From JAICMB01 sp963802915 (GTDB taxonomy: Bacteria; Acidobacteriota; Terriglobia; Bryobacterales; Bryobacteraceae), in the NCBI GenBank assembly GCA_963802915.1, contig CAWDKQ010000013.1, forward strand, positions 310,001-374,000: 64,000 bases of DNA, read 5' to 3'. The translations under genes were made by a program, and so were the position numbers. A model generated the notes under the pieces. It was not told the DNA's origin and searched no databases. It saw only the letters and a list, made by a program, of their open reading frames with translations. This document shows, piece after piece, positions 39,102-46,761 of the stretch (position 1 is its first letter; each line of letters begins with the position of its first letter).

Positions 39102-40268
39102 ATGCAACTCAAACCCTGGCTTTTCTGTCTGATCCCGCTGATGTTCGCGGTCCAAGCGCAAACTAAGCGTCAGGTGAGCGACGCAGAAGTGGAACGCGTC
39201 CACCGTTCGCTCCTCCTGATCGATACTCACAACGATGTAACCAGCAAAACAGTGGATGGATTCGACATCGGAGAAACTGCCAGTACCGGCCACACAGACC
39301 TTGCCCGACTCCGGCAGGGTAACGTCGGTGCGCAGTTTTTCGCTGCTTTCGTCGCATCCAGTTACGTGGACGGGAATCACTCTGCGCGCCGGACGCTCGA
39401 AATGATTGACACGATCCGGCACGACATCGTGGGACGGTATCCCAATGACTTTACGTTGGCGCTAACCGCCGACGATATCGAGCGCGCCCACCGTGAGGGA
39501 AAGATCGCGGCGTTGATCGGAATCGAAGGCGGGCACGCTATTGAAGACAGCGTGCGTCTGCTAAGGGATTATTACGCGTTGGGAGTCCGCTACATGACAC
39601 TCACGCACGTAAATACAAACAAGTGGGCGGATTCGTCGGGCGATATCGAAAACGCGAAGATCGAGCATCACAACGGACTGACCGATTTTGGGAAGGACGT
39701 GGTACGTGAAATGAATCGGCTGGGTATGATGGTCGACATCTCACATGTCGCCGACAAGACATTCTGGGACGCTCTCGAAGTGAGCAGCGTTCCCGTGTTC
39801 GCGTCGCACTCCTCCTGCCGGGCTCTGTCGAGCGCCCCTCGCAATATGACGGACGATATGATCCGTGCGCTCGCCAAGAAGGGCGGCGTGATCGATATCA
39901 ACTTCTCATGCGGCTTTCTGTCGCAGCGTTCCGAGGACGCCGAGGCGCAACTGATGCCGAAGCTCATGGCGACGCGCAATCCGAACGAAGCCGCGTTAGC
40001 GGCCGAGTACAAGGCTGCGGTTCCACAAGCGACTCTTGACGATGTCGTTGCCCATATCGATCATGTCGTCAAAATTGCCGGCGTGGACGCGGTTGGAATC
40101 GGCAGCGACTTCGATGGCGTGATGTGCGTTCCCAAAGGATTGGAGGATGTCTCGAAATTCCCGAATCTGACACGCGCGCTTCTGGAAAAGGGCTATTCCG
40201 AGGGAGATCTGCGGAAGATCTATGGGGGCAACGTATTGCGCGTGATGCGGGCGGTGGAAAAGAAGTAG
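39102..40268 (+). CDS. renal-dipeptidase-family zinc peptidase (M19), exported
   Basis: A 388-residue protein with a cleavable signal (LFCLIPLMFAVQAQ) and the M19 membrane-dipeptidase TIM-barrel. Metal ligands and active-site segments are LLIDTHNDVTS (DxH, near residue 45), ALIGIEGGHAIEDSVRLL (bridging Glu region, near 140), MMVDISHVADKTFWDAL (near 205), VFASHSSCRAL (near 230) and AVGIGSDFDGV (near 330). It hydrolyses dipeptides, often of D-amino acids; the exact substrate is not known. It is separated from the PEP-CTERM gene by about 194 bases of divergent promoter region and ends in a terminator. Confidence 0.92.
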   Translation: MQLKPWLFCLIPLMFAVQAQTKRQVSDAEVERVHRSLLLIDTHNDVTSKTVDGFDIGETASTGHTDLARLRQGNVGAQFFAAFVASSYVDGNHSARRTLEMIDTIRHDIVGRYPNDFTLALTADDIERAHREGKIAALIGIEGGHAIEDSVRLLRDYYALGVRYMTLTHVNTNKWADSSGDIENAKIEHHNGLTDFGKDVVREMNRLGMMVDISHVADKTFWDALEVSSVPVFASHSSCRALSSAPRNMTDDMIRALAKKGGVIDINFSCGFLSQRSEDAEAQLMPKLMATRNPNEAALAAEYKAAVPQATLDDVVAHIDHVVKIAGVDAVGIGSDFDGVMCVPKGLEDVSKFPNLTRALLEKGYSEGDLRKIYGGNVLRVMRAVEKK

Positions 40269-40284
40269 GCGGCAAAAAGAGAAG

Positions 40285-40317
40285 CCCAGGTCCTGGAGGC
40301 TAACGGGGACCTGGGCC
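40285..40317 (+). terminator. rho-independent terminator of the dipeptidase gene
   Basis: A perfect 10-bp stem (GCCCAGGTCC at 40285-40294 with GGACCTGGGC at 40308-40317) and 13-base loop, 17 bases after the dipeptidase stop, followed by cttgtttctg on the plus strand. Confidence 0.85.
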
Positions 40318-40492
40318 TTGTTTCTGCACCTGGGACAACAAAAAGTGCCCGCCAGATATGTTCTCGTTAAACACTCCAGCGGGCCGCGTTCCTTTCAGAG
40401 GAGGGGCGTAAATGGAAGTCCCACCTATGAGACACGCGATTTTGCGTTCGGGTTACCTACGGTTAATTCTGTAGGAAGTCGTAGATGGCGGC
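40318..40492. other. intergenic region with a second hairpin and a Shine-Dalgarno
   Basis: Downstream of the dipeptidase terminator, a 6-bp stem (GCCCGC at 40347-40352 with GCGGGC at 40379-40384) encloses a 26-base loop and is followed by a near-perfect ribosome binding site (gaggagggg, 40399-40407). The layout looks like a leader RNA or a small transcript of its own, but no riboswitch class was recognised. The only start codon served by the ribosome binding site opens the 20-codon frame described separately. Confidence 0.4.
40412..40474 (+). CDS. possible 20-residue micro-ORF
   Basis: An ATG at 40412, five bases after gaggagggg, opens MEVPPMRHAILRSGYLRLIL followed by TAG. The strong ribosome binding site is the main evidence. 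It could be a leader peptide, a remnant of a lost gene start, or chance. It lies antisense-adjacent to the decayed DMT transporter gene that ends at 40493. No family can be assigned. Confidence 0.25.
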   Translation: MEVPPMRHAILRSGYLRLIL

Positions 40493-40856
40493 TCAGAACC
40501 TTCGGATCAGGAATACGCCGGCGATGATCAAAGCCCCTCCGGCAAGGCGTCCGAGGCTGAGCGGCCGGACTTCAAATCCAAGCCATCCAGATCGGTCGAT
40601 CAGAATCGAGGCCGCCATCTGTCCGGCGACAACGAGGCTGAACAGGACCGCGACACCAACGCGCGGCGCTACCACGACCGTTGCGACGACATAAATCGCT
40701 CCGAGTATGCCTCCGATCCAAATGTGCCATGGCGCACTCGAAAATCGGGACATGTCGGGCCACGTGCGCTGGCCCGCGACGGCCGCCAGAAGCGCGAGGG
40801 TGCCAATCGCGAAGGCCGCCGGCTACGAAGGCGAAGAGTAAATAGAGGATTTTCAC
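40493..40856 (-). pseudogene. YdcZ-type DMT transporter, decayed by internal deletion
   Basis: A GTG start at 40856 opens KILYLLFAFVAGG, the first membrane helix of a DUF606/YdcZ-family transporter. The sequence then reads out of frame. In the next frame it resumes as AAFAIGTLALLAAVAGQ, then the family's second half (WIGGILGAIYVVATVVVAPR, VVAGQMAASILIDRSGW) ending in LIRRF. The roughly 25 residues that the family has between these points (a conserved loop with Gln/Asn) are absent, so an out-of-frame deletion at about 40815-40823 removed them. That is better explained by decay than by base-calling error. It lies just downstream of the ArsR regulator gene. Confidence 0.75.
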
Positions 40857-40903
40857 TGGTCACCAAACCCGGAGATTAGACGCCGTGGCGAGTTAAGATG
40901 CCG

Positions 40904-41248
40904 TTACTTGCAGACTTTGAAGATCGCTTCGGGTTTAATCGCCTTGTTGCGCGTGCAGCATTCCGCGTACAGAAACGTCAGCACTTCCTGTAGCGCTTCG
41001 GCATTCGCGCTGTAGCGGAGAAAAGTGCTCTCGCGCTGCACGGTGATCAAATCCTCGTTCTTCAGCTTCTCGAGATGATGCGAGAGTGTGGATGGTGCGA
41101 TTCCGAGCTCTGCCTGAATGTCGCCGACCACCATTCCATCGGGGTGGGCGCTGAGGAGCAGCCGGACGATTCGCAGCCGCGGCTCGGCGCCTAGGGCTGA
41201 AAGCATATCGGCGAAACGCGCGACTTGGTCGGTTTGCACTTTTTTCAT
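40904..41248 (-). CDS. ArsR-family winged-helix regulator
   Basis: A 114-residue DNA-binding protein with the ArsR/SmtB winged helix: ALGAEPRLRIVRLLL (helix 1-2), VVGDIQAELGIAPSTLSHHL (helix-turn-helix, near residues 40-59) and the wing ITVQRESTFLRYSAN. The classical metal motif ELCVCD in the recognition region is missing, though a Cys pair is present near the C-terminus (AECCTRNK, about residue 96) and a final Cys at VCK. It may therefore sense metal or arsenic through the C-terminus, or respond to another signal. It heads a minus-strand pair whose second gene is the decayed DMT transporter. Confidence 0.88.
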   Translation of the reverse strand: MKKVQTDQVARFADMLSALGAEPRLRIVRLLLSAHPDGMVVGDIQAELGIAPSTLSHHLEKLKNEDLITVQRESTFLRYSANAEALQEVLTFLYAECCTRNKAIKPEAIFKVCK

Positions 41249-41373
41249 AATCAGGCAGGGAAGGCGAATGCGATTGTTCCTTCCATATTTCGATTATAGT
41301 AGAAACTTCAAGGACAGGCCGCCGTGGCTTCGGAGCGTATAATGGGCGAGCGCCTTTTCGGAGAGGCGTTTTT

Positions 41374-41649
41374 ATGGCTGCAACACAACAACAACCCTCG
41401 TTCAATCCCGGAACCAACGTCACTTTCGTTCGATCCGCGCGTTACATCGGCCGGCCCGCTGACATTGCGAACATCACATCGTTATTTCAAGGACTGGCAT
41501 GGCCCCCCACGACGGTCACGGTCTACATCACCAATGGCTGGCATGAATCTTTCGAGGTTCGGGGAAACCAGGGAGTAATGGTCACTTACTGCGGATTCTG
41601 CATCAACTACGATATCGATACTTACAAACAGCATTACTATTTGAGCTGA
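41374..41649 (+). CDS. hypothetical protein, 91 residues
   Basis: A small protein with a good ribosome binding site (ggagagg, about eight bases before the ATG). It has no signal peptide and begins MAATQQQPSFNPGTNVTF. A central stretch (WPPTTVTVYITNGWHESFEV) suggests beta strands, and it ends YKQHYYLS. No family is recognised. It converges on the dicarboxylate symporter gene with a 13-base overlap. Confidence 0.6.
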   Translation: MAATQQQPSFNPGTNVTFVRSARYIGRPADIANITSLFQGLAWPPTTVTVYITNGWHESFEVRGNQGVMVTYCGFCINYDIDTYKQHYYLS

Positions 41650-42869
41650 TCCGCGACTAGTTCGGGTTTCGCCGCAAGGTCGACGCCTTCCCATCGCGCC
41701 ACCACCGCTGTTGCCATGCAGTTTCCCAGGACGTTCACGGCTGTGCGGCCCATGTCGAGGAGCGCGTCTGCGCCCAGCAATAACGAAATACCGGCCGCCG
41801 GAAGATCGAATGATGTGATGGTCGCCGACAGGATGACGATGGCGGAGCGCGGCACGCCGGCTGTTCCCTTGCTTGTGAGCATCAGAGTCAGCATCATCAT
41901 GAGCTGCTGTCCGATGGACATGTGCATGCCCGCGGCTTGTGCAACGAAGATCGCGGCCAGCGAAAGATAGAGCGTGCTGCCGGTCAGATTGAAGCTGTAA
42001 CCCGTGGGCAGCACGAATGCGACGATGTGCTGCGGCACTCCGAAACTTTCCATGTTCTCGAGCGCGAGCGGGAGAGCTGCTTCGCTCGATGCCGTGGAGA
42101 ATGCGATCATAGTCGGCTCACGCGCGGCCTGTAGGAATCGTTTGACAGGAATGCGCGCGACCAGGGCCGATATGCCGAAGACCAGGATTACGAAGATTAC
42201 CAGCGTTGCGTAGAGCGCGACGACGAGCTTTGCCAGGCCGAACAGGACAGCCGTGCCGTTTTTGGCGATGGTGTAGGCCATCGCCGCGCCAACACCCAGC
42301 GGCGCGAGATACATCACGTATTTTGTGTATTGGAACATGATGTCGGCAAGCGACTGGCAAAATTCGACCACAGGCCGAGCTTTTATTCCAAGCGATGCGC
42401 ACGCCGCTCCGAACAGAAGTGCGAACACGACAATCTGGAGCACCTCGCCGCGCGCCATGGCGTCGACGATGCTCTGCGGGAACGTGTGTTCCAGTGCGGA
42501 TGGCAGGCTCGGCGGCGGCTGACTGATACCGGTGCCCGAAGCGGCCTTGTCCAAGAACATGCCAGCGCCAGGGCGCACGAGGTTGACTGTTGCCAGGCCA
42601 AGAAATAGTGCGATCGTGGTGACCACTTCGAAGTAGACGATCGCCTTGAGACCGATCCGGCCCATCGCCTTGATGCTGCCCGTGCCGGCGATCCCGGCAA
42701 CAAGGGTCCCGAAGATCAGAAACGCGATGATCGATTTGATCAGGCGGAGAAAGACGTTAGCGATCGCGAGGACTGCCGGACTGTTCATGGCATGCGGAAA
42801 CGCGATTCCGACCGTTACGCCCGCGGCCATGCCGATGAAGATCCAGGACGTGAGCGAAAGGCGTCTCAT
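41637..42869 (-). CDS. dicarboxylate/amino acid:cation symporter (DAACS, GltP/DctA type)
   Basis: A 410-residue sodium- or proton-coupled transporter for glutamate, aspartate or C4-dicarboxylates. Family features are the eight-segment plus two re-entrant hairpin layout, an Ser-rich hairpin (MIAFSTASSEAALPLALE, near residue 270), the transport motif LPTGYSFNLTGSTLYL (near 305), and the second hairpin with SKGTAGVPRSAIVILSAT (near 350). The start ATG at 42869 gives MRRLSLTSWIF and overlaps the nadK stop by four bases (ATGA); the frame extends upstream inside nadK without conservation. It is the last gene of the operon running leftward. Confidence 0.9.
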   Translation of the reverse strand: MRRLSLTSWIFIGMAAGVTVGIAFPHAMNSPAVLAIANVFLRLIKSIIAFLIFGTLVAGIAGTGSIKAMGRIGLKAIVYFEVVTTIALFLGLATVNLVRPGAGMFLDKAASGTGISQPPPSLPSALEHTFPQSIVDAMARGEVLQIVVFALLFGAACASLGIKARPVVEFCQSLADIMFQYTKYVMYLAPLGVGAAMAYTIAKNGTAVLFGLAKLVVALYATLVIFVILVFGISALVARIPVKRFLQAAREPTMIAFSTASSEAALPLALENMESFGVPQHIVAFVLPTGYSFNLTGSTLYLSLAAIFVAQAAGMHMSIGQQLMMMLTLMLTSKGTAGVPRSAIVILSATITSFDLPAAGISLLLGADALLDMGRTAVNVLGNCMATAVVARWEGVDLAAKPELVADQLK

Positions 42870-43726
42870 CGTTCGCCCCATTTGAGTTTCTGGCGCAGGA
42901 CGTCGAAAAACAGCATCTTGGGCGGGCGAACCAGCGCGACGCTGCCGGAGCTCTGGCACACGATCTTGTCGTTCTGTTTCAGATGCCGGCCGACCTGGCC
43001 GTCGACGGTCAAATACGTATCGTCGTCCTCGGCCAGCGTGACCACCTGTATGGTGCTGGTTTCAGGAACGACCACAGGACGATTCGTCAGCATGTGCGGG
43101 CAAATGGGAGTGATGCAAATGGCCGCTACGGCGGGAAACATGATCGGGCCGCCCGCCGAGAGCGAATATGCGGTCGACCCCGTCGGTGTGCAGATGATCA
43201 AGCCGTCAGCTTTAAACGTGAGCACATAATGATCGTCTACATGAGTTCTGAGATCGAGCATGCGTGCGATCTCGGTTTTCGCCAGCACTACGTCATTGAG
43301 CGCCTGGTAGGAATCGATCGTCACGCCATCGCGAATCAGTTCGCACTTGAGCATGCGCCTCGGGACGATGCGCTGTTCGCCGCGCAAAGCGCGCTCCAGT
43401 TGTGGATAAAGCTCATCGAGCGTAATCGCGGTGAGGAATCCGAGACCGCCGAGATTCACGGGAAACAACGGAATGTCGAGACCGTTCAAAGCGCGGGCGG
43501 CGGAAAGCAGCGTGCCGTCTCCTCCGAGCACGATCAGCAACTGCGTCCCCTTGGGCACATCGTCCCGCGAAAGGCCATCGTCGAGGCCGGCGTAGCGCGC
43601 CGTCTCGACATCGCAGCGCGCCTTGATGTTGTGCGCCGCCAGCCAGCCCAACAACTCCGAGACAATTTCCGACGCGTGTTCGATCCCCGGTTTCGAAATG
43701 ATTCCAACCGTTTCAATGGGTGGCAT
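42866..43726 (-). CDS. nadK: NAD kinase
   Basis: A 286-residue enzyme that phosphorylates NAD to NADP with ATP or polyphosphate. Diagnostic motifs are LLIVLGGDGTLLSAARALN (the GGDG catalytic motif, near residue 64-80), NLGGLGFLT (near 96), and LNDVVLAKTEIARML and TPTGSTAYSLSAGGPI (near 180), where the NAD adenine site lies. Its length is typical. Its start overlaps the tlyA stop by 14 bases, and its stop overlaps the next gene by four bases. Confidence 0.96.
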   Translation of the reverse strand: MPPIETVGIISKPGIEHASEIVSELLGWLAAHNIKARCDVETARYAGLDDGLSRDDVPKGTQLLIVLGGDGTLLSAARALNGLDIPLFPVNLGGLGFLTAITLDELYPQLERALRGEQRIVPRRMLKCELIRDGVTIDSYQALNDVVLAKTEIARMLDLRTHVDDHYVLTFKADGLIICTPTGSTAYSLSAGGPIMFPAVAAICITPICPHMLTNRPVVVPETSTIQVVTLAEDDDTYLTVDGQVGRHLKQNDKIVCQSSGSVALVRPPKMLFFDVLRQKLKWGER

Positions 43727-44438
43727 AGAGAAGAAACTCCCTGTTGCCTTCAGCGCCTAGAATGGGACTCGGGATAAGACTGGTCTTGAATCCGAGCGCT
43801 TGTACCGCGGCTTGCACCTTGTCGCATGCAAGCTGATGCAGTTCCGGTTCCCGCACGATTCCCCCTTTACCCACCTGGCGACGTTCCAGCTCAAACTGCG
43901 GCTTGACGAGGATCACCATCTCGCCATTTTCAGCCAGCAGGCCCGGCAGCACGGGCAGAATCATTGTGACTGAGATGAAGCTGACATCGCAAACGGCAAG
44001 TTGGACCGGTTCGGGTACCTGCTCCCGATTTAGATAGCGTGCATTCACTTGCTCGGCGACAATCACACGTGGATCGTTGCGAAGTTTCCAATCGAGCTGG
44101 CCTGTTCCGACATCAATGGCATAGACGCGGGTAGCGGCGTGCTGCAGGAGGCAATCGGTAAATCCGCCGGTGGAGGAGCCGACATCGAGACATATTTTGC
44201 CGCTAACATCAATGTTGAAATGTTCGAGGGCAGCTTCGAGTTTCTGGCCGCCTCGGCTGACGTACTTGGGACGTTCGAGTAGTTCGATCTGAGATTCCGG
44301 ATCAACGGCGTGGCCTGCTTTATCGACCTTTTGGCCGTTGACCAGAACGTTGCCGGAGAGGATCAGTGCGCGGGCCTTCTCGCGTGATTCGGCCAGTTGG
44401 CGGTCGACGAGCACCTGGTCGAGGCGCTGCCGCTTCAT
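43713..44438 (-). CDS. tlyA: TlyA-family rRNA 2'-O-methyltransferase
   Basis: A 241-residue protein with an N-terminal S4 RNA-binding domain (RLDQVLVDRQLAESREKARAL, residues 4-24, continuing to about 60) and an FtsJ-like methyltransferase core. SAM-binding motif I is CLDVGSSTGGFTDCLLQH (near 80-97), and PQFELERR with VREPELHQ appears near 180-200. TlyA methylates 16S and 23S rRNA at C1409 and C1920 (in mycobacteria) and was first called a hemolysin. Its start overlaps the ispA stop by four bases. Confidence 0.93.
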   Translation of the reverse strand: MKRQRLDQVLVDRQLAESREKARALILSGNVLVNGQKVDKAGHAVDPESQIELLERPKYVSRGGQKLEAALEHFNIDVSGKICLDVGSSTGGFTDCLLQHAATRVYAIDVGTGQLDWKLRNDPRVIVAEQVNARYLNREQVPEPVQLAVCDVSFISVTMILPVLPGLLAENGEMVILVKPQFELERRQVGKGGIVREPELHQLACDKVQAAVQALGFKTSLIPSPILGAEGNREFLLYATH

Positions 44439-45334
44439 GCCTGGCGGTGCACGATCAAATCCGCGAGTTGGCGCAGACGCTCGGCCCGCTCATCGAAACG
44501 GTTCAGCGCTGAAAGTGCGCTGATTCGTTCTTCCTCGGCCATTTGATGGGAACGCTCCAGTCCATAGACTGCGGGGAACGTGATCTTATGCTGTTGCGCG
44601 TCTTTGCCGGCGGTCTTGCCGAGCGCCTCCGACGGCATTTCGACGTCAAGAATATCGTCGACGATCTGAAACGCCAATCCGATGTGTTCGCCGTAACGGG
44701 AGAGCGCATCCAATTGCTGATCGTCGGCGCCGGCGTAGATAGCGCCCATGCGCACGCTGGCTCGCAAGAGCGCTCCCGTTTTGGCTCGATGGATGGAATC
44801 GAGCAGCGCGGCCGTCGGGAACTTTCCTTCACCTTCGAGATCGTTGACCTGTCCGGCGATCATGCCGCCTACGGTGCCCGACGCCACGGATAGCTCCTCA
44901 ATGAGCCGAATTTTCCGAAACGCATCGGCGGGCAGTTGCGCGAGGACCTGAAAAGCGAGGGTCAGAAGCGCGTCGCCCGCGAGAATGGCCATGGCATCGC
45001 CAAAAACCTTGTGGCACGTAGGACGGCCTCGGCGCAGATCGTCGTTGTCGAGAGCGGGCAGATCGTCGTGAATCAACGAATAGGTGTGGATCAGTTCCAG
45101 CGTGCAGGCAGCCGATTCTATGCCATCGGGCAAATCGCAGCACGCGAACGCCGCTTCCATGCACAGAATCGGACGGATGCGTTTGCCACCCGCGAAGAGA
45201 CTGTAGCGCATCGCCTTGTGGATGACCTCGGGAGAAGTGGATTCGGACGGAACACAACGGTTCAAGGCTTCATCCACGATGCGCTGCTGGCTGGCGAGGT
45301 ACTCGGATATAGACTTGCTTTGGGTGATAGTCAT
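44435..45334 (-). CDS. ispA: polyprenyl diphosphate synthase (farnesyl/geranylgeranyl type)
   Basis: A 299-residue trans-isoprenyl diphosphate synthase that condenses isopentenyl diphosphate with allylic primers. The first Asp-rich motif is in LIHDDLPALDNDDLRRGRPT (near residues 90-109), and the second is FQIVDDILDVEM (near 225-236). It has the SLFAGGKRIRPILC substrate-binding stretch near 50. Chain length cannot be fixed from the sequence; farnesyl is the usual choice for this operon position. Its start overlaps the xseB stop (ATGA) and it directly precedes tlyA. Confidence 0.93.
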   Translation of the reverse strand: MTITQSKSISEYLASQQRIVDEALNRCVPSESTSPEVIHKAMRYSLFAGGKRIRPILCMEAAFACCDLPDGIESAACTLELIHTYSLIHDDLPALDNDDLRRGRPTCHKVFGDAMAILAGDALLTLAFQVLAQLPADAFRKIRLIEELSVASGTVGGMIAGQVNDLEGEGKFPTAALLDSIHRAKTGALLRASVRMGAIYAGADDQQLDALSRYGEHIGLAFQIVDDILDVEMPSEALGKTAGKDAQQHKITFPAVYGLERSHQMAEEERISALSALNRFDERAERLRQLADLIVHRQA

Positions 45335-45570
45335 CCCTTTTCAGGACGGAACGGTTCGGGTTGCACGCGGTCGCCTTTGCGCACTAACACTTCGACGCGT
45401 GTTTCGGCTTCTTCGAGCTGCTTGCGGCACGTCTCGCTAATCTTCATTCCCTTTTCGAACAGCTCCAGGGCGCGCTCCAGGGGCAGATCTCCGCTCTCCA
45501 TTTCTTTGACAATGGTCTCCAATTCCTGGAGACCGGCCTCGAAAGGCGGCGTCGCATTTTCTTCGGGCAT
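45331..45570 (-). CDS. xseB: exodeoxyribonuclease VII small subunit
   Basis: A 79-residue acidic helical protein of the XseB family. The core FEAGLQELETIVKEMESGDL (residues 9-28) and LPLERALELFEKGMKISETC match the family, and its length is usual. XseB complexes with XseA (not in the window) to form exonuclease VII, degrading single-stranded DNA into oligonucleotides. The stop overlaps the ispA start, and it begins two bases after the Ldh-type gene ends. Confidence 0.92.
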   Translation of the reverse strand: MPEENATPPFEAGLQELETIVKEMESGDLPLERALELFEKGMKISETCRKQLEEAETRVEVLVRKGDRVQPEPFRPEKG

Positions 45571-45571
45571 T

Positions 45572-46630
45572 TTAGACTATTGTATCGACGGTGGGAACAG
45601 CAACGCCTAACGTCGCGGCGGTGTCGGTCATGATTTTCCATACGCCTTCACTCAAAGGGATGCCCGCAACGCGCCGCTTCTCTTCGCTGCGCCATTCCGG
45701 CTCACCGGCGACGAGCACTTCATCGTAGCCGGTTGCCGGGGCCGCGGACTTCATCATTCCGATGAGGCTAGCCACGCGTTCGGTGAACTCGTCGCGAGGC
45801 ATGAAGCGCTCGACATCGATTGCCATGAAAAACTGGCTCACGCGCATCGGACGATCCTTGATGCGGATGCCGCCAACTTCGAGGCTCATGGCGCCGCCGC
45901 TCAGGACCCCGCACAGGATTTCAGCCATCATTGCCAACCCGTAGCCTTTGTATCCGCCGAGCGGCATGGGCCAGCCCTCCATTGCCGCCTTCGTATCGGT
46001 TGTGGGCACGCCGTCTTTGTCGATGGCCCAGCCCGCGGGGATCGTAGGTTCGCCGCTTATTGAAGCTTTGAAAATCTTGCCCATGGCGACGGTAGTTGTG
46101 GCCATATCGAGAAGCCATTGGTCCGGTCCAGGAAGCGACATGCAGATCGGGTTGGTGCCGAAGCGATGTTCCTTGCCTTGCCACGGGGCGACGAGCGGCG
46201 ATGCGTTGCACATCACGATGCCAATCATCCCTGCGGCCGAGATGCGCTGCGCCCAGAATGCGGCGGCTCCAAAGTGATTCGAATCCCGCGCCACTACGGC
46301 CGCCATGCCGTGGTCTTTCGCGATGCGAATCGCGTGATCGCAGCAATTGCGGGCGATGACCTGTCCGATACCGTTCTGGCCGTCGTAGGTCAGGCACGCG
46401 GCGTTTTCGGCGGCGATACGGCCTTGCGCGTGGATATCGATGTTCCCGTCGAGAATCTGCTGGATGTAAAACGGCAGAAGCTGAAAGCCATGCGAGTCCA
46501 CACCGCGGAGATTGGACGCGCCGAGCGCGGTAGCTACAAGATCGGCGGAATCGGCGGGAATTCGCGCGGCTGTCATGATGTCGCGGCCGAAGCTCACAAG
46601 AGTCTCGTGTGGAATGACGATGTCAGGCAA
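45572..46630 (-). CDS. malate/L-lactate dehydrogenase-family (Ldh_2) oxidoreductase
   Basis: A 352-residue NAD(P)-dependent 2-hydroxyacid dehydrogenase of the YbiC/YlbC/Ldh_2 family, distinct from classical LDH. Family motifs: ASNLRGVDSHGFQLLPFY (near residue 35-52), ARDSNHFGAAAFWAQRI (catalytic His, near 117-133), NPICMSLPG (near 160) and MEGWPMPLGGYKGYGLAMMAEIL (near 218-240). Substrate could be malate, lactate, ureidoglycolate or a sugar-derived acid. It is the first gene of the operon that continues into xseB, ispA, tlyA, nadK and the symporter. Confidence 0.9.
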   Translation of the reverse strand: MPDIVIPHETLVSFGRDIMTAARIPADSADLVATALGASNLRGVDSHGFQLLPFYIQQILDGNIDIHAQGRIAAENAACLTYDGQNGIGQVIARNCCDHAIRIAKDHGMAAVVARDSNHFGAAAFWAQRISAAGMIGIVMCNASPLVAPWQGKEHRFGTNPICMSLPGPDQWLLDMATTTVAMGKIFKASISGEPTIPAGWAIDKDGVPTTDTKAAMEGWPMPLGGYKGYGLAMMAEILCGVLSGGAMSLEVGGIRIKDRPMRVSQFFMAIDVERFMPRDEFTERVASLIGMMKSAAPATGYDEVLVAGEPEWRSEEKRRVAGIPLSEGVWKIMTDTAATLGVAVPTVDTIV

Positions 46631-46680
46631 GTTCGAAGATATCTCCCGAACTGTTTATCGCACAATGGCGGTGAGATTCG

Positions 46681-46735
46681 CTACTGCGGTGCTCGTTCTA
46701 CGTGCGCCGTTCTAAGTTCTACGTTATTGCGAGGG
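46681..46735. repeat. short GTTCTA repeats in intergenic region
   Basis: Three copies of a gttcta unit (gttctacg, gttctaag, gttctacg) lie within about 30 bases (46694-46725) in the 131-base gap between the divergent Ldh-type gene and miaA. The tract is short and may be a slippage-prone microsatellite or a decayed binding-site cluster. Confidence 0.35.
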
Positions 46736-46761
46736 GTGCGCACAGTACTCTGGAGTAGATT

